From assembly GCA_016808115.1 (NCBI GenBank), contig JAEQBH010000193.1:1-64000 (forward strand): 64,000 nucleotides of DNA. Direction: 5' to 3'. Each line of letters begins with the position of its first letter. Within the stretch, counting starts at the first letter, position 1. The position numbers were made by a program, and so were the translations under genes. This DNA is from Tetrastigma voinierianum (taxonomy: Eukaryota > Streptophyta > Magnoliopsida > Vitales > Vitaceae). Below the pieces are notes generated by a model. It did no database searches and was not told the origin of the DNA. It was given only the letters and a program-made list of their open reading frames with translations. Below are positions 49,641 through 62,780 of this stretch, in pieces.

Positions 49641-49829
49641 AACTCCGTCATTTATTAATGACCTTTCTCTTACCATGATCAACTCCTCGGTAGACCTTAA
49701 AATTTGTAGTTCCCGTGTTCGTTCAAAAAACAGAAACCAAAAAAATATGAAGGAAACAAACCTCGCGTTATAAACAATAATTGGGGAGCAGATCTCTAAA
49801 TTTCAACGATAATGCCGCTGGCCCTTAAG

Positions 49830-50300
49830 CATTTAATTTGGCCCTTCAACTTATACCTCCCGAGGATAATCGCCTTCCTGTGATAGGGAATCTGATCTCG
49901 CTCTCCGGCAGACGGATCGAGGACCACGACGTAACTCAACTTGGCAACAATTCACAAAAAATGTCATGGATGGCCGATGGCATTGGGCCATATATAAAAA
50001 ATAAAAAACGAGATATAAACAAGTGCAAGCAGGCTCACTTTAAATGTGACATGTCTATTCAAAAAGTGCATGAACCAAACAATGTATGTCCGCTGAACTG
50101 CAACCAACCCACCATGCATGGGAAACCGACTCTAGCTCAAGGAGTCCCCTCCACACAAAAGGTGGTGCCCTCGGGGCTCCAAATCCATTCAGAGGCTCAA
50201 CCATTAACCATCTCCTTCTTGTTTCTATTCGATGTGGGACAACACTTTTTCATTCAAATACGAAGCCTTTGTGGATTCCAAGTCCCAATTAAAATTTTCT
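49830..50300 (+). other. Unassigned 167-codon frame and surroundings
   Basis: A plus-strand frame without an ATG at its first position (49838-50341) begins with text IPPEDNRLPVIGNLISL, which superficially recalls the proline-rich hinge of a cytochrome P450. No further P450 motif follows. I treat it as non-coding. Confidence 0.2.
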
Positions 50301-50339
50301 GTCACGACCTAGTTTCACAATTTACATCTTCACACACCT

Positions 50340-51060
50340 AAAAATCTTCTTGTTGCGACATAAAGCTCCTTATTGCCTAACTCTACCCTCTGTCGCGACA
50401 CAGAAAAACTCTATCTCGACATGAGATTTTCTTTCATGCCCATTCTCTATCGCAACTAAAGCCATGTCGCTGAATCAAAATCCCTTGTCAAGACAACCTT
50501 TGTCGAGACACGGAAAGTCCTGTAGCAACACTAAACCTTTTGCTGCCTCCATTCCCTGTCGTGACATAATTTCCTCCTTACGCGCCGGCCAGTGTGTGAC
50601 CAGTCTTCCTATTTGGCCCAGCCATGTCGCGACTTTCTGCTAATTTTCTCTCATAGCACAAAATCTCTTAACCTTGGCAACGCTATCATGACGTAAAATG
50701 ATGTCGATAAATCTCTCGCCATTTCGACTCTATCGCGACATCAGTATTACGTCGGCGACCTGACTACGGCGTAATGAAATCCTGACGCGACACTACGATT
50801 ATATGTGACATGAAAAATCGCCAACCGAAAACTCCGGTCGCAACCACGACCCTCTTGTCGTGATCGTCTTGGTTGCGTTAAAGAGAACCTCACGTGCGAC
50901 ATTGTCGAGAGAAAAAACAGTTCTGACCCGGGAATACCACACCCAGACCAAATCCTATCGCGACACTACACCCACTGTCGCGACATAGAACCAGAAATCT
51001 TTATCGCGACCGAGAAAACCCCACTGTCCGCGACTAACTTTGCTAACATGCAATAACTTT
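50340..51060. repeat. TGTCGCGACA-type palindrome-rich tract
   Basis: Some 15-20 sites related to the palindrome TGTCGCGACA lie here, among them CTGTCGCGACACAG near 50390, CATGTCGCGAC near 50625, CTATCGCGACATC near 50731, CCTATCGCGACAC near 50957 and CTGTCGCGACATAG near 50978. Others differ by transitions (TCGTGACA, TCTCGACA), as expected from decay of methylated CG. Spacing is irregular, so it is not a simple tandem repeat. Confidence 0.7.
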
Positions 51061-52967
51061 GTTCTAAGGCATTCTGCATTTCAAGCACCTAGGCCACTCA
51101 TCTGAAAATACGAAACCTAGAAGCAGTTAATTTTTTTCAATCATAATGAGTTTTTTACTACAACTCTTTCTCATTACATTCTGACGGGTTTAGCCCAACA
51201 TTCTTTGTTTGGATAATTGTCGAGTACTACTACAATACGAATAAGCCATATGTAATTTGGTCCTTTTTCTGCGCAAGATCTTGGATGTGTTTCATCCTCC
51301 GATGCAAAATATTTCTGCGACGGGATGAGCAGTGCCCGGTAGAGAAAATATCTTACACACAGAAGAACTCCATCTAAGTGCATACAATGTCATGATTCAC
51401 ACGTGTAACACTCATTCAAGTAAAAATATGCATTTCTACGTGAATGTCTACATACCACATACCCCAGCGCGTGTCGGGTCCTCACATGCATTTGCCATGC
51501 ATATGTATTTCAAAACAAAGATTTTGTTTTTGAAGAGAACTCATTGAACAACCCTCTAGATATTAAATCAGAAAGTTGGTTGACTCAGATAAGATTTGTT
51601 GGACAATCCTCCGATATAATCATTGGACATCCTACGATATAATTTATTGGACAACCCTACGATATTAATTTATTTGTTAAGGTACTCACTTGATATAATA
51701 ATTTATTGGACAACCCTCCGATATTAATTTATGGACAACCCTCCGATATTAATTTATTGGACATCCTCCGATATAACCTCTTTTTTTAAAAACCATGTCA
51801 TGCACTCATTACGCGATGTCCCTGTGCATATGAAATGTAACCTGCCATTTCATGCCAATTCATGTTACATGCAACATTAATAAATCATGGATAATTATAT
51901 TTTCTACATATAATTCACATCCATTAAGTATCTCACGTCAATATATCATATAAGCATATATTAACATAGGCTTTTCACCTGACCGGCATGTTCATTTCCC
52001 CCTTAATAGCAGCATAAAAAGCGATGCAGCGGTCCGATAACGATTTAAAATTGAGTCGGCTTAGAAATAGTCCCAAGCACCTGTTCAGTTCACAGTCTAA
52101 AATTTTAGGACCGGCGCATATTATCACCGACCCAAAGAAAACCATGTATTCTAAATGACTTTTAGGCGAAATATGAGTGGGAAAATTACTCACGCCTCTT
52201 GGAGTTGCAGCAAGCTTAGAGATTCTTCTATCTTGTGACTCTCATTGCCTCAGATGAGACACTCGTCTCTTACTCAGACAAAACCAACAACCCTAATCTC
52301 CAGTAGATCTTAGAGAGAAGGTAGAGCTCTCACTTCTACTTTCCTTATTCTTTCTTTTCCTTTTTTTCTTTCTTTTTCTTTTTATCCACTTTTTCCTTCT
52401 CTCAGTGAATCGATTAACTTGATTCAAGTGGGAAATTTCTCCACCTTCCTCCTTACCGCATCATCCCTTCCTCATTTTTTCTGTATTTCTTCTTGATCTT
52501 TATTCAAAGGGCTTGGATTTTCCTTTCTCTAGGGTATGACACCTTATCCATTGGTCTGTAGACTCTTGTTTTGACTTATCTCTCTCCACGTAACACATGT
52601 CTTAATGTAGCGGTATGGATATTTTCCTTTTTACTATTCATGCCATGTGTCACATGAACATGCATTAAGTGAAGTACCCACGCCCACATAGCTCTCATGC
52701 CATGGCACCCAGCTTCCATGTGGCAGCTACATGATCATGTTATGCTTTTGCCGATCAGACGTGTTACCCGATGCACTAAAAGCGAAATTCCATTTGTGCG
52801 AGATTGGCCCAGGTAAAGTGGTAACTAGATTTCGCGAAGGCGATTCCAATGGTGAAGTCCGTTTTCGTCATGAGAATCTATAAAATTTCAGGCTCAATCC
52901 GGTTGTGTGCGACATTATAGTTTTTGCCGTTTTCGAGGAAAAATTGAGATTTTTCCTGAGTTTACAA
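51060..52967 (+). mobile_element. LTR-like sequence related to 22161-23400
   Basis: Blocks match the earlier LTR-like insertion in the same order: a GAGCAGTGCCCGGTAGAGAAA region, a CCTCACATGCA region, a GGACAACCCTCCGATA repeat array, and CATTTCATGC then ATGTTACATGCA. It ends CTGAGTTTACA at about 52967, next to CACTA transposase sequence. Its start is unclear and may include the CG-palindrome tract before it. No target duplication was found. Confidence 0.5.
51595..51780 (+). repeat. Array of GGACAACCCTCCGATATTAA units
   Basis: Six or so units of 25-35 bp have the form GGACA(A)(C/T)CCT(C/A)CGATAT, then AATTTATT. The core corresponds to GGACAATCTCCGAT repeats at 22755-22905 in the other LTR-like copy. 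Confidence 0.75.
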
Positions 52968-53358
52968 TATATATATGAATAAGTCAAACATAATAATGAA
53001 AAACATCTATCATTGAATGTATCATACTTATGTTTAGTGTTCACTCCCACATTCACTTGAAAACCACTCCTCAATATTGTTGCTCTTATTAATAACACTA
53101 AAATCTTCTTCAATTATATCATCACACTTGAAGTCCATCATCACCATCACCATTTCTTTCTCCCATAGAAAAAATAATTATTTATTACTTTGGATTAACA
53201 TCAATATGATCAAAACATTGCAGTCCTAATTGATATCTAGTCCAAGTGACCATTCAATATCACATGACTCATTCTCTTGATAAGCATCATCTTCAATTAT
53301 CTCATGATTCTCATAAAATTCAATAGTATTATCAACCTCTGCAAATATCTCACATGTG

Positions 53359-56060
53359 TGTAAAACCAGAGAAAAATGTCAATTTTCTATAATAAGCATT
53401 GACAATGTTGTTACATTTATATATATATTGGGTGAAGACACGTTACTTGTAGCATTTTGTCTAAAGTGAAAATGGAGGAAGGAAGAAACAGGAGGTGAGT
53501 GAGTGAGTAGAGAAATTGTAGTGAAGAAAATTATTGTTATGGCATCTCATCATTGTTTCTGAAGTACTGATCGGATCAGCTCAAATGGATCTCAGTTAGA
53601 TTAAATGCATGAAATCAGTTATCTCCAGGCGATTCGTCAGCGAATTTTCACGTTTTTCGGGGTCATGGGTGTCCTAGTGACTCCTAAAGACGAGATTGTT
53701 TATGAAAATCTCGGAAGTTGAGAAATGACTTAAGTTAAGTTCATGAGATATAATTTGAACTTTAAACGAGAGCCCGAAATAAATCGGCTTAGGCGATGAA
53801 CCACAGAGGCGAGGATGGACCGTGTACACTGACACGGAGCCGCACATCCAACTTAAACTTAAGTTGGGACAAAAGAGGAATTAAGGTAGAAAAGGGCTGA
53901 TTTTGCGTGTGCGCATGAGAAAAAGAGAGGAGGCGAGGCTTCCTCCTAAGATCTAAGAGTTTCGTTGGTCGCCGGACCCGAAGCGAAAGTTCATCGCATC
54001 AATGAGAATGCCTTTGAGTACACGGAAGAAGGATTCGTCGTCTACAGAGGGAAATTTTGGAAGTCGAAGTGCATGTGGGTTTAGAGGCTTCTACCACACC
54101 GTATCTGTCATAGAGTGAAGTTCTTCACACCTTGGCTTACTTTTCCATTTTGGGTCGGAAAAGAAATTTTCCATTTAAGCATGTTTAGAGAAAAATTGGG
54201 TTTTTAGGAGTTGCTTTCGATGTTCTTCCTTTAGGCAAAGGTGTGAATCTTCCCATGGAAGGTTGGTTCTTCACTTAGGTGAAGGGAAAACTCTGCTAAG
54301 GTGAAAGGTGTTAGGCGTGGGCATGCACAGGCGGGCCGGGGGACCAGTGAAAGATGGACTTTATGGTTTGCACTGGCGGCTGCTTGCCTAGGCGAACCCA
54401 TGACCAGGCCTGCCTAAGCGAGCTTCTTGCGATTGTTTGAAGGCGCTGGTTGTGGCTGTTTAGGGGTTAAATCTTGGCCCGATTTGTGATTGACTAACGC
54501 GAGGGCCATTGGTGACTTGTTTGATGTCATTGCTTGACTAAGAGTGACATGTTTTGATGTCAATATCGTGTGTTCTAATATGTTATTTATGTATGATGAG
54601 TTTATTCCCCGATATGATAAGCCATGACATGGCTTCATTTTAGTGTGCCACTACTTGGCTTGATGTAGTGACTTTGTTTGGATGTCAATATGAGTACTCC
54701 GACATATTGACATATGATGAACCAGTATGTGCAATAGCCATTACATGGCTTACCTTGTGTGTGTCAGTGCTTGATCATAGAATGACATGATGATGTGAAT
54801 CTGATACTGTGCTTGTATGATATATTGACATATGAATGAAATAAACATGGAAGTCATATGAAGGTGATGTGATTATTAGTGGCATTCGGCTGAGTGGTGT
54901 GGATTGTGTGGTCCGTGGGCGTTCGGTGCTCACGTGTGATATGACCTGTACAATGACATATTGCGTGCATATGCCTGAGGACATCGCATGAAATGGGTGA
55001 GTGCATGGTGGTAAATCGACACTATGTTTGGTGTTTGATTAGGTAAGGAACCCATTAGATGGAATGACGTCCGATAGAATCGCACGGTTGAATAAAATGT
55101 TAAAGAAAAATATGTGTGAATTGTCGGCAAGAAGGGGTCGATCCCCTTTGGTGGCTTGCTAATTATGGTCAGACATAGTCCCCAGCGGTGAAAGGCCGTA
55201 AAAGTGTCTGGGTTTGCGGAGCCCGCGGTGGGATACTAAAAATCCGCTACCCACAAAAAGGCGCATGGTTTTGAATATAAAATGATCATTGTGATATATC
55301 ATCCAAAAAGCTTTGGTTTATAAACAAATGAAATTTGTTTTGAAAAATGATCATTAGATGTCGTCCAGAATAATGATATATTACACATAGGCTTATGCGT
55401 TGTGTGACAGATTCGGTGAGGACTCGGGCGCATGGTACATGATGAGTCGCATCTCATTTCATGGCATGACATGTAGGATTCCATATAGAATTGGCATATT
55501 CTTGTTAGAATGTGAATGTGAAATGTTGAGTGAACATTGCATGTGTACTTAGGTGTGGAGTAGCCATTGTAGGAGAAATTCTCTACTGGGTGTGGCTCAC
55601 CCTTTATGGGACAACCCTTTCAGGTGTAAGGTCGATACTATTGGATGGCGCTCAGACGAGGCAGTGATTGTGAAGAAAGCCGATATGTGGCCTTGATAAA
55701 TTTTTTGTAAAAATTGCTTGGGACAAACTAGTTCTAGTATGTATTTTTGTGTAAAAGAATTGTAATTAAATTCTTTTGGACTATTATATATAATTAGGTA
55801 TGTAATAATGGTATAGAGGGTTGACAGTCGGACTCTTACACGAGGAGCGTATTCTAAGTGTATTTATTCTTATATTTTAACTTAAATATGAATAAATGAG
55901 TCTCGGTGAAGGGACGTATCAAGGTGGTGCCAATTAACTCGGTGTCTACAGGTAATTGGTACTTGTTTGGTACTGAGGCTTAGGTGCGCAATGACCTAAG
56001 GTAGTAATTCTGCAAGTTGACGGTTGGTCAACAGGACCCCCGGGTTTTTGGGGCGTCACA
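53359..56060 (-). mobile_element. 2.7-kb LTR-like insertion with ATGTG target duplication
   Basis: On the minus strand it begins TGTGACGCCCCAAAAACC and ends GGTTTTACA, the TG...CA form. ATGTG flanks it exactly at 53354-53358 and 56061-56065. Excising it rejoins the CACTA transposase text between QKVQPKH and EIFAEVDN, with a small later deletion. Inside, GTAGGAGAAATTCTCTACTG and nearby sequence match the CTCCTACAAGGG region of the other LTR-like copies in inverse orientation. No polyprotein was seen, so it is a solo LTR or a LARD-type element. Confidence 0.8.
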
Positions 56061-59000
56061 ATGTGTTTAGGTTGAACCTTTTGGACAACTTTCCAATTGT
56101 GTCCATTTTTGTAATCATTTAAATAGAAAACTTTACAAGTTTGAGTAACTAGTACAAATGGATCATTCTCATACCAAGTAGAATTAATGTTTATGATGGT
56201 GAAGTGTGGATCTCGATTGATTTTCTTAGTTTGGTGATTTGTATTAAGTCACTAACACTTGAAAAGTATAACCTTATACCCGAATAGATAATCTAACTTG
56301 ATCACATTGGTTAAAAAACCATAAAAATTAACATTCTCCCCATCATGCTCCCCTAAAACACAAATGCCACTATTTTGTCTAATTCGATGATCATCACGAT
56401 CTTTTGTGTGAAAACGAGCTCCATTTACAATACATCCTATATATATGTGAATTCGAGCATCTAGTCCTCGGACTTGATGAATATGGATTCGTTTGAGACT
56501 TTAAATAATTGATTCGACGAATATTTTACATATGTTATAATCAAAATATATTGAAGTATTATTAAAAGATCTACTTTGTCATTATGAAATATGAAAGTTA
56601 TAATTAATAACGTACATAATCTTTAAACCCTTTGGAAAGAATTTTCTTGTTCCAGCTCTATATTTGAAGTACATGTCTTTCGTAATTCATCCAAGTGCTT
56701 ACTATATGTGCATTGTTTTAACAAGCATGTAGTGTGTGCTCCGTACAACCTCTAACATAACCTGAAATATTTAAAAACAAGAACTTGCTCTGAATTGGTT
56801 AAGAGTTATTTGAAATTAGATTCTGACTCACGGCAATTATTTATGACATACCAATGTGCCTTTTTTTAGTTTCATCTTTAGAAGTTGCATTAATTGTCTA
56901 CCACTTATTGAAAGTCATGACTATTATGAGAAAATAGATAATTGGCCATGAGCTTATTTCTTCTTGAATATAATCATTCATTTCTTTCGAGGCATTTCCA
57001 AACGAAGGTACATTGAACAAAATGTTAAAGCTTCAATTACAATGTACACATTAACAATAGAGCCTTCTGGTCAACTTTATTTTTCACATCTTTTTTAAAC
57101 ATGCCTAGGTTCCTAAATAAGCAAGAATAGTATCAAAACAAAAATAGTTTTTTTATCATGTGATAACATCACACAAGTTTCCTTACTTTTTGATAAAATT
57201 TAATATATGCAAAATACCTCTCAAATGGATACATCTATTGATAACTTACTAGTCCATCAAGCTTAGCTTTACGAGGCAAATACTCCACCAAGTGGATCAA
57301 AACATCAAAGAAAGTTAGAGATAATATCCTTTAAAGTTTACACAATATTATAACAATTTATTCCTCAAGTGTTTCTAAGTCAGTGACATACAATGTCTTG
57401 GTGCATAACTTTTGAAAGAAATTGTTTTAAGTTAACAGCCAGTGCATCACACACACCCTTACTTAAATAAGGAAAAATACCAACAAGAAGAAGTCATTGA
57501 AGCAAGACATGGAAATCATGGGATTTTAACCCTGAAATCTTCCTATAGCCGATGTTTACATTTCTTGATATGTTTGATGCATAACCATATGAAAACTTAA
57601 TTGATTTAAGAAATTTACAGAACTCTCTTCTCTTTATGTTAAGGTACAAATATGCATGGGATTTTAATAACTTATTCACTTTTAATTGAAAATGTAACTC
57701 ATTCCTTATCCTCATGTCTACTAAAGGTATCTAACACACTTTCACAAACATTCTTCTCATCACATCAATAATATATTTCATCTAAAGTTAAAATTGTAAG
57801 ATCTAACCAAAAAATTACTATTTCTTATCCAATTCCAATTCTCGAGACCATCAAGCTTTCATCTCCCGTCTACATTATTGATATGCTTATTAGGTCTACA
57901 ATTATAAACATGAGACTTTACCATCATGTCTAAAGTACCACTGCGTTGTCGACTTTCCTCCAATATGATTAAGAGGTAAGAACCTCCATGCCCATTACAT
58001 ATTTTGCTCCTAATGCCTTGTGATGATATGTCTTCATTACAAATAGGCTATGCCTTGTACCTTTTTGTGCTCTAAGAAAACAAGCTTCCATAAGCAGGAA
58101 AGTCATGTATAGTCTATAGTAGACATGCATGCATGTGAAAATAATTTCCACTTGACATGTCAGATGTATGGAGACCATCATGCCATAACTCTTTAAGCTT
58201 ATCTATTAATGGGCACAAGTATATGTCTATATCCTTACTTGAGCCAGGGTCGAGAATAAATTATTGACATCATGAAAAAGCTTTCCTTCATACACTTCCA
58301 CGATGGTATATCGTATGGCACAAAGACACCATGCCACATACTATAGTTATTACTAATAGTACCAAATAGATTGAAACCATTAGTTTGAAGGCTCAACCTC
58401 ACATTTCTAGCATCATGAGTAAACCAAGGATATTGATTATTAAAATCCTTCCATACTTCTGAATTTGCTGGATGTCTTATCACCCCATCTTCATGCATGT
58501 CTTTATTCCTTATGCCATCGCATATCAACTGATATATGTCTTGATATAAACAATCTTTGTAACCTTGGCTTTAATGGAAAATGTTGTAATACTTTTTTAT
58601 GGGATCTTTCTTTTTTTATATCTTGTCTCACTACACATAGGGAAATTATGAAGTTTACATTCCTTCCAAAATAATGCTCAATCATACTTGAATGCATTAA
58701 TTAAATCATATCCTAAACCTAAATCTTGTAACATCTTCTTCACATCATAATGTGATTTTAGAATGTTTGCACCATCTGGAAAAGCACTAAGTAATAATTC
58801 GAGCAACATGTCAAATGACTTATTGTTCCATCCATCGAGTACCTTTATATGCATCAACTTTACAAGAAAAGTTAATGGTCGAACTTAGTATTAACCCGGA
58901 TATAGAGCCTAATGAGTTTCACTAAACAAATAATCAATATTCTTCCCTTTTCACCCATTTCATGATTAGTAGATTCATTTGAGTCAGTTTCTTTGTTTAT

Positions 59001-59163
59001 TGGAGAGCCTGCATATAATTTAGTGTAACAATAATGTCATCATCAACATAGTTATCATTTACTACACACCCATCTCTATCACTATGCATACTAGTTTGAC
59101 CAAGTGAAACACCTTCAACATTTTCACCATGACGCGTTCATTTATTATAGCTACTTGAAAACC

Positions 59164-59165
<2 letters not shown>

Positions 59166-59257
<92 letters not shown>
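59166..59257. repeat. Compound (CA)n(TA)n microsatellite inside transposase
   Basis: About 36 bp of CA repeats run directly into about 55 bp of TA repeats. The array interrupts the CACTA transposase reading about 90 bp after its start codon. Confidence 0.9.
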
Positions 59258-59259
<2 letters not shown>

Positions 59260-59347
59260 TGTTTCTGTTGCTTGGAATGAATGTTCTCGCACCTATAACA
59301 TATTCATTACATAGTTTATTTTGAAGTTGCATCCAACACCTATTCAT

Positions 59348-62300
59348 CTTTTTGGATCTAACACAATCACCAATGATGTATAAACCAAATGCGAAGTAAA
59401 GAAATGAAATAAATTAGGTGACATTAATGCATGTATAGTCTTGCTATGACATGACCATACTTACACATGTAAATTTAAGGAACTTGCTTATGCCCAAATA
59501 GTTTACATTATGAAAAAGAATTACACAATGGGTAATATCATGAAATTTTTTTAAAACTTGTACAAACACATTATATCAAACTTATAAAGCAAATTACATT
59601 CAATTTTCAAAATCTTATAAATCAATATAATTTATCAATTATTATCTTTATTACTGTTATTTATTTATTTTAAGTATTTTCTAATATGTCTAAAATTCTG
59701 TAAAAAAATTTGTTGAATTCCTTTTTCTATTCATCACCCAAGTGTTTAAATTAAATGAAAGCCCACAACTTGTAGTAACAATTGGTATCACTCACAAAGT
59801 CCAATATTTACAAAACCTTTTCAAATACTCAAATAAAACTTCATCTTCAGACCCAATCCTTCCTTTTCCCTTTATAAAAGTTTTCATTCCTTATACCTTT
59901 ATAAAAGTTCTACTTCCTTGTACCTTTATAAAATTTCTCTATCCCGCTATCTTTAAGAAAAGTTCTACTGGGTTAGAATCCATTGTTCTTAAAATTATAA
60001 TAAATGACTCTATTTAATCATCTTCACAATAAGTAAATACAAAGATAGAAATATACTCAATCACTAAAATGTACTATTTTCTACGCTTCATTAGAAATAA
60101 TTGAGATTATTTCTAGAAAATTGATATAATATAAACTTATTAAAATATAGGAAAGGAAACAAAATTTAAATAAATGAAAAAACATCCTCTCGTTATACAT
60201 TCCAAATTACTATATATATTTAATTTTCCAAGACTATAAAAAAAATATAAAATATGTAAAATAAACATGATCTAAAAATAGAGGCTATGGTAGAGGAATG
60301 TCTTTCCAGTATCTTGCTCTCTATTCTTGTTGTTGCCACATTTCATGAGAAAAAATGGCTGAAAATGGGCTACCTTGCAAGTAGAGAAAACAAAGTGACT
60401 CAAAGCTTAAGCTGAACATGCTTTAAGTGGAAAGTTTCAATAAAAACATATATGTCCAAATATAGTTATCAATCTACTCCTTGGCCAATTTTCCTAGTAT
60501 TACTCTAAAAGTGAACGTTTTAAGAGTCCAATCAAAATGTTAATAACCCTAACTTTTGCATGAATTTATAATATTAAAAAGGTTTTGTTACAACTAAATA
60601 AGTTTGATGGTAATTGGTGGAATTTGTGCTAAAGGAAGAAAGGACGCGCTATAGAAATTATTTTGAAGTCATGAGCCATTTAAAATTCTTGGCAAGTTGG
60701 TGCAAAATGAAACTAAATAAGTTGTTGCAAGTAAAAGATTTCTGTGGCACCTTGGTAAGATTTTCACGACCTTGTTGTGAACTAGGATACAAAGTTGTTT
60801 CTTATTGCAACACTCCAAATTTCAAATTATCACAAGTTATTGCAAAATACTAACTCTCCCATTTTATATCATTTTTAGGATTTTTCTTTTTTGTTGTTTT
60901 ATATTGTAAGAACCAATGGTGTGACACTCCATGACTATCAATACGAGAACTATAAATATAGAGTTAGAGATCTATTTATGAACCTATTTGGTCACTTTTC
61001 TTTTTTATCATTTTTACAATTTTGGGTTAAAGTATTATTCTAACTCTATTTTGTTTCTCTCTATCTCATTAGTAAAAAAAAAAAAAAAAAAGGTTACGAA
61101 AATTACAATTCGAAGAATAAGTGACTAGTTTTTCCCCCCCTAGAAAATGAAGGAATTAGAGGTAAGATCTATGGTAAATTAGGGATTGAAACATTAATTT
61201 TGAATATACTGAGTGCAAATGATTGATTTATCCTAGATTTGGGATTTGTTTTCTTCAAAATTTCTATAATAGATATTATGTGATAATCTAACTAAATTCA
61301 GTTAAATTCTTCATTCTAGTATTGTGGTTTCTAAAAATGTGACATCTATGTAAGGAAACCAATGGAGCACCAGTATATCATGATCATTAAGGAAGAACTC
61401 ATCTTACAAATTATATTAGAATTGCAATACAAAGTTCCTGATTTTATTTTTATTTTTAAATTTGGAAGATTTAAATTATGTCTAGCCACATCAAAATGTT
61501 CTACTTATTACAATATTATAGATTTTCTAAGATCATGCAAGACTTGTGCATGTGTCGTGGTATTGTCTTGCTTTGCCCTTGTCACACTTGCTTGGATTTG
61601 GGTATATTTATAAATTTATATGATGTATTTATATTTGGGCCTCTATAAAAATTACTGTATTACTCATATTTCAATTTTGTACTCATTTTTTTTAGAATAT
61701 TGGGTTTTTACTCATCAATTCGTGGCTTTTTCTTATTTAGGATTTCCATGTAAATTCCTGGTGTTTCCTAGTTTCCATATTTTATTTTCTTGTTGTATAT
61801 TCCCATTTATTTAGCACTTCCATCGTCACAATTCAAAGCCGTGAAAGGTTCCTTCAAGAATTTCCATGTTAGACCATGATAGAAAAATTTTGGGCCGATA
61901 TCTTTAAGGTATACCTAGATGACTTAATTAATTCTAAAGGTTGGGCATAGTTGAAAAAAGTTTTGCACTCTCCAGCGTATTCTATGGGGACTACAATAAC
62001 TTTGGTGTGGAAGCATCCACTAAGTGTAGGGTTGAATGACCACACTTTCATATGTTGAGTACTTAGGAAGGTGTAATTTCCTATATAGATTTATAACAGG
62101 GGAAGAGTGGCCTTTGTCTCCTGGATTGTACTATGATAAGTCTTTATTTAATCTCATATGTATTTATGAGATAAATGATAAAGAACTATGGTAAATTTTT
62201 AAGTTTGTATTTTAATTATCATTAATCATCTTTTTCTAAATATTATATTTCTTACTCCCTTGTAAAAATAAAGCTATTTTAAAAAGAAGTCAAATCATTT

Positions 62301-62780
62301 TTCATTTTACTTCAATCATTTATTTTCATTGTTTTCATAATAAAGATAAAAATAGAGTTTTAAATTCCTTTAGAAATTGAAATAAAATAAATAAATGCAT
62401 AACATTATGCCTTGAATAAATTCCAAAGTGAACAAAAAACTTATCTTTTCTTTGAATGGTTTACTTTTTCAAAAAAAAAAAGTTTGCTCTTTCTTTGAAA
62501 TTTAAATATATTATTCTATGGGTTTTAAATAATTTTTCTAAATTAAAAGCAAAGATAAAATATAAAAATTAAACTAGTTTATTGATTTTTAAAAATTTTC
62601 TATACAAAAAATAATAAAAAAAATAAGAGGCACGTAAATTTTTTAATGAAGATCCATTTATAGAAAATATTATTTGTTAATATGCTAACACTTTACAAAT
62701 AACGCAAAGATCCATGTAAGAGAGTGTTAAAAAATATATTTTAATATATCATAAATGTTTCAAAATACTCTTTCATAGGA
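59348..62780. other. AT-rich intergenic DNA, no gene recognised
   Basis: Several plus-strand frames of 60-90 codons (59742, 60614, 61362, 61620) lack domain motifs. A short tandem feature near 59870-59950 repeats CCTTTATAAAAGTT variants three to four times. A poly-A tract lies near 61076-61093. The right end of the CACTA element should lie in this region, but no CACTA terminus was seen. Confidence 0.45.

Larger units (their letters stand above)
52980..59347 (-). pseudogene. CACTA (En/Spm) TNP2-type transposase, decayed and interrupted
   Basis: Read on the minus strand, the start is MNRCWMQLQNKLCNEYVIGA at 59347, as in CACTA transposases. Later come HIKVLDGWNNKSFDMLLELL (near 58850), KVLQHFPLKPRLQRLF (near 58590), RHPANSEVWKDFNNQYPWF, RLSLQTNGFNLFG and PSWKCMKESFFMMS (58280-58470), the Cys-rich continuation near 58000-58200, CKFLKSIKFSYGYASNISR and KISGLKSHDFHVLLQ (near 57510-57650), a DUF4218-like stretch near 57280-57420, and a DUF4216-like piece with YKVILFKC and HNWKVVQKVQPKH (56070-56290). 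The tail resumes past an LTR-like insert as EIFAEVDNTIEFYENHEI (53260-53350). Many frameshifts and stops; no terminal repeats found. Confidence 0.8.

Noticed and set aside
49838..50341. Frame starting IPPEDNRLPVIGNLISL, like a cytochrome P450 N-terminal hinge
   Set aside because: No membrane anchor before it and no later P450 motif (I-helix, ExxR or haem Cys). The similarity is one short phrase, and the frame has no ATG start.
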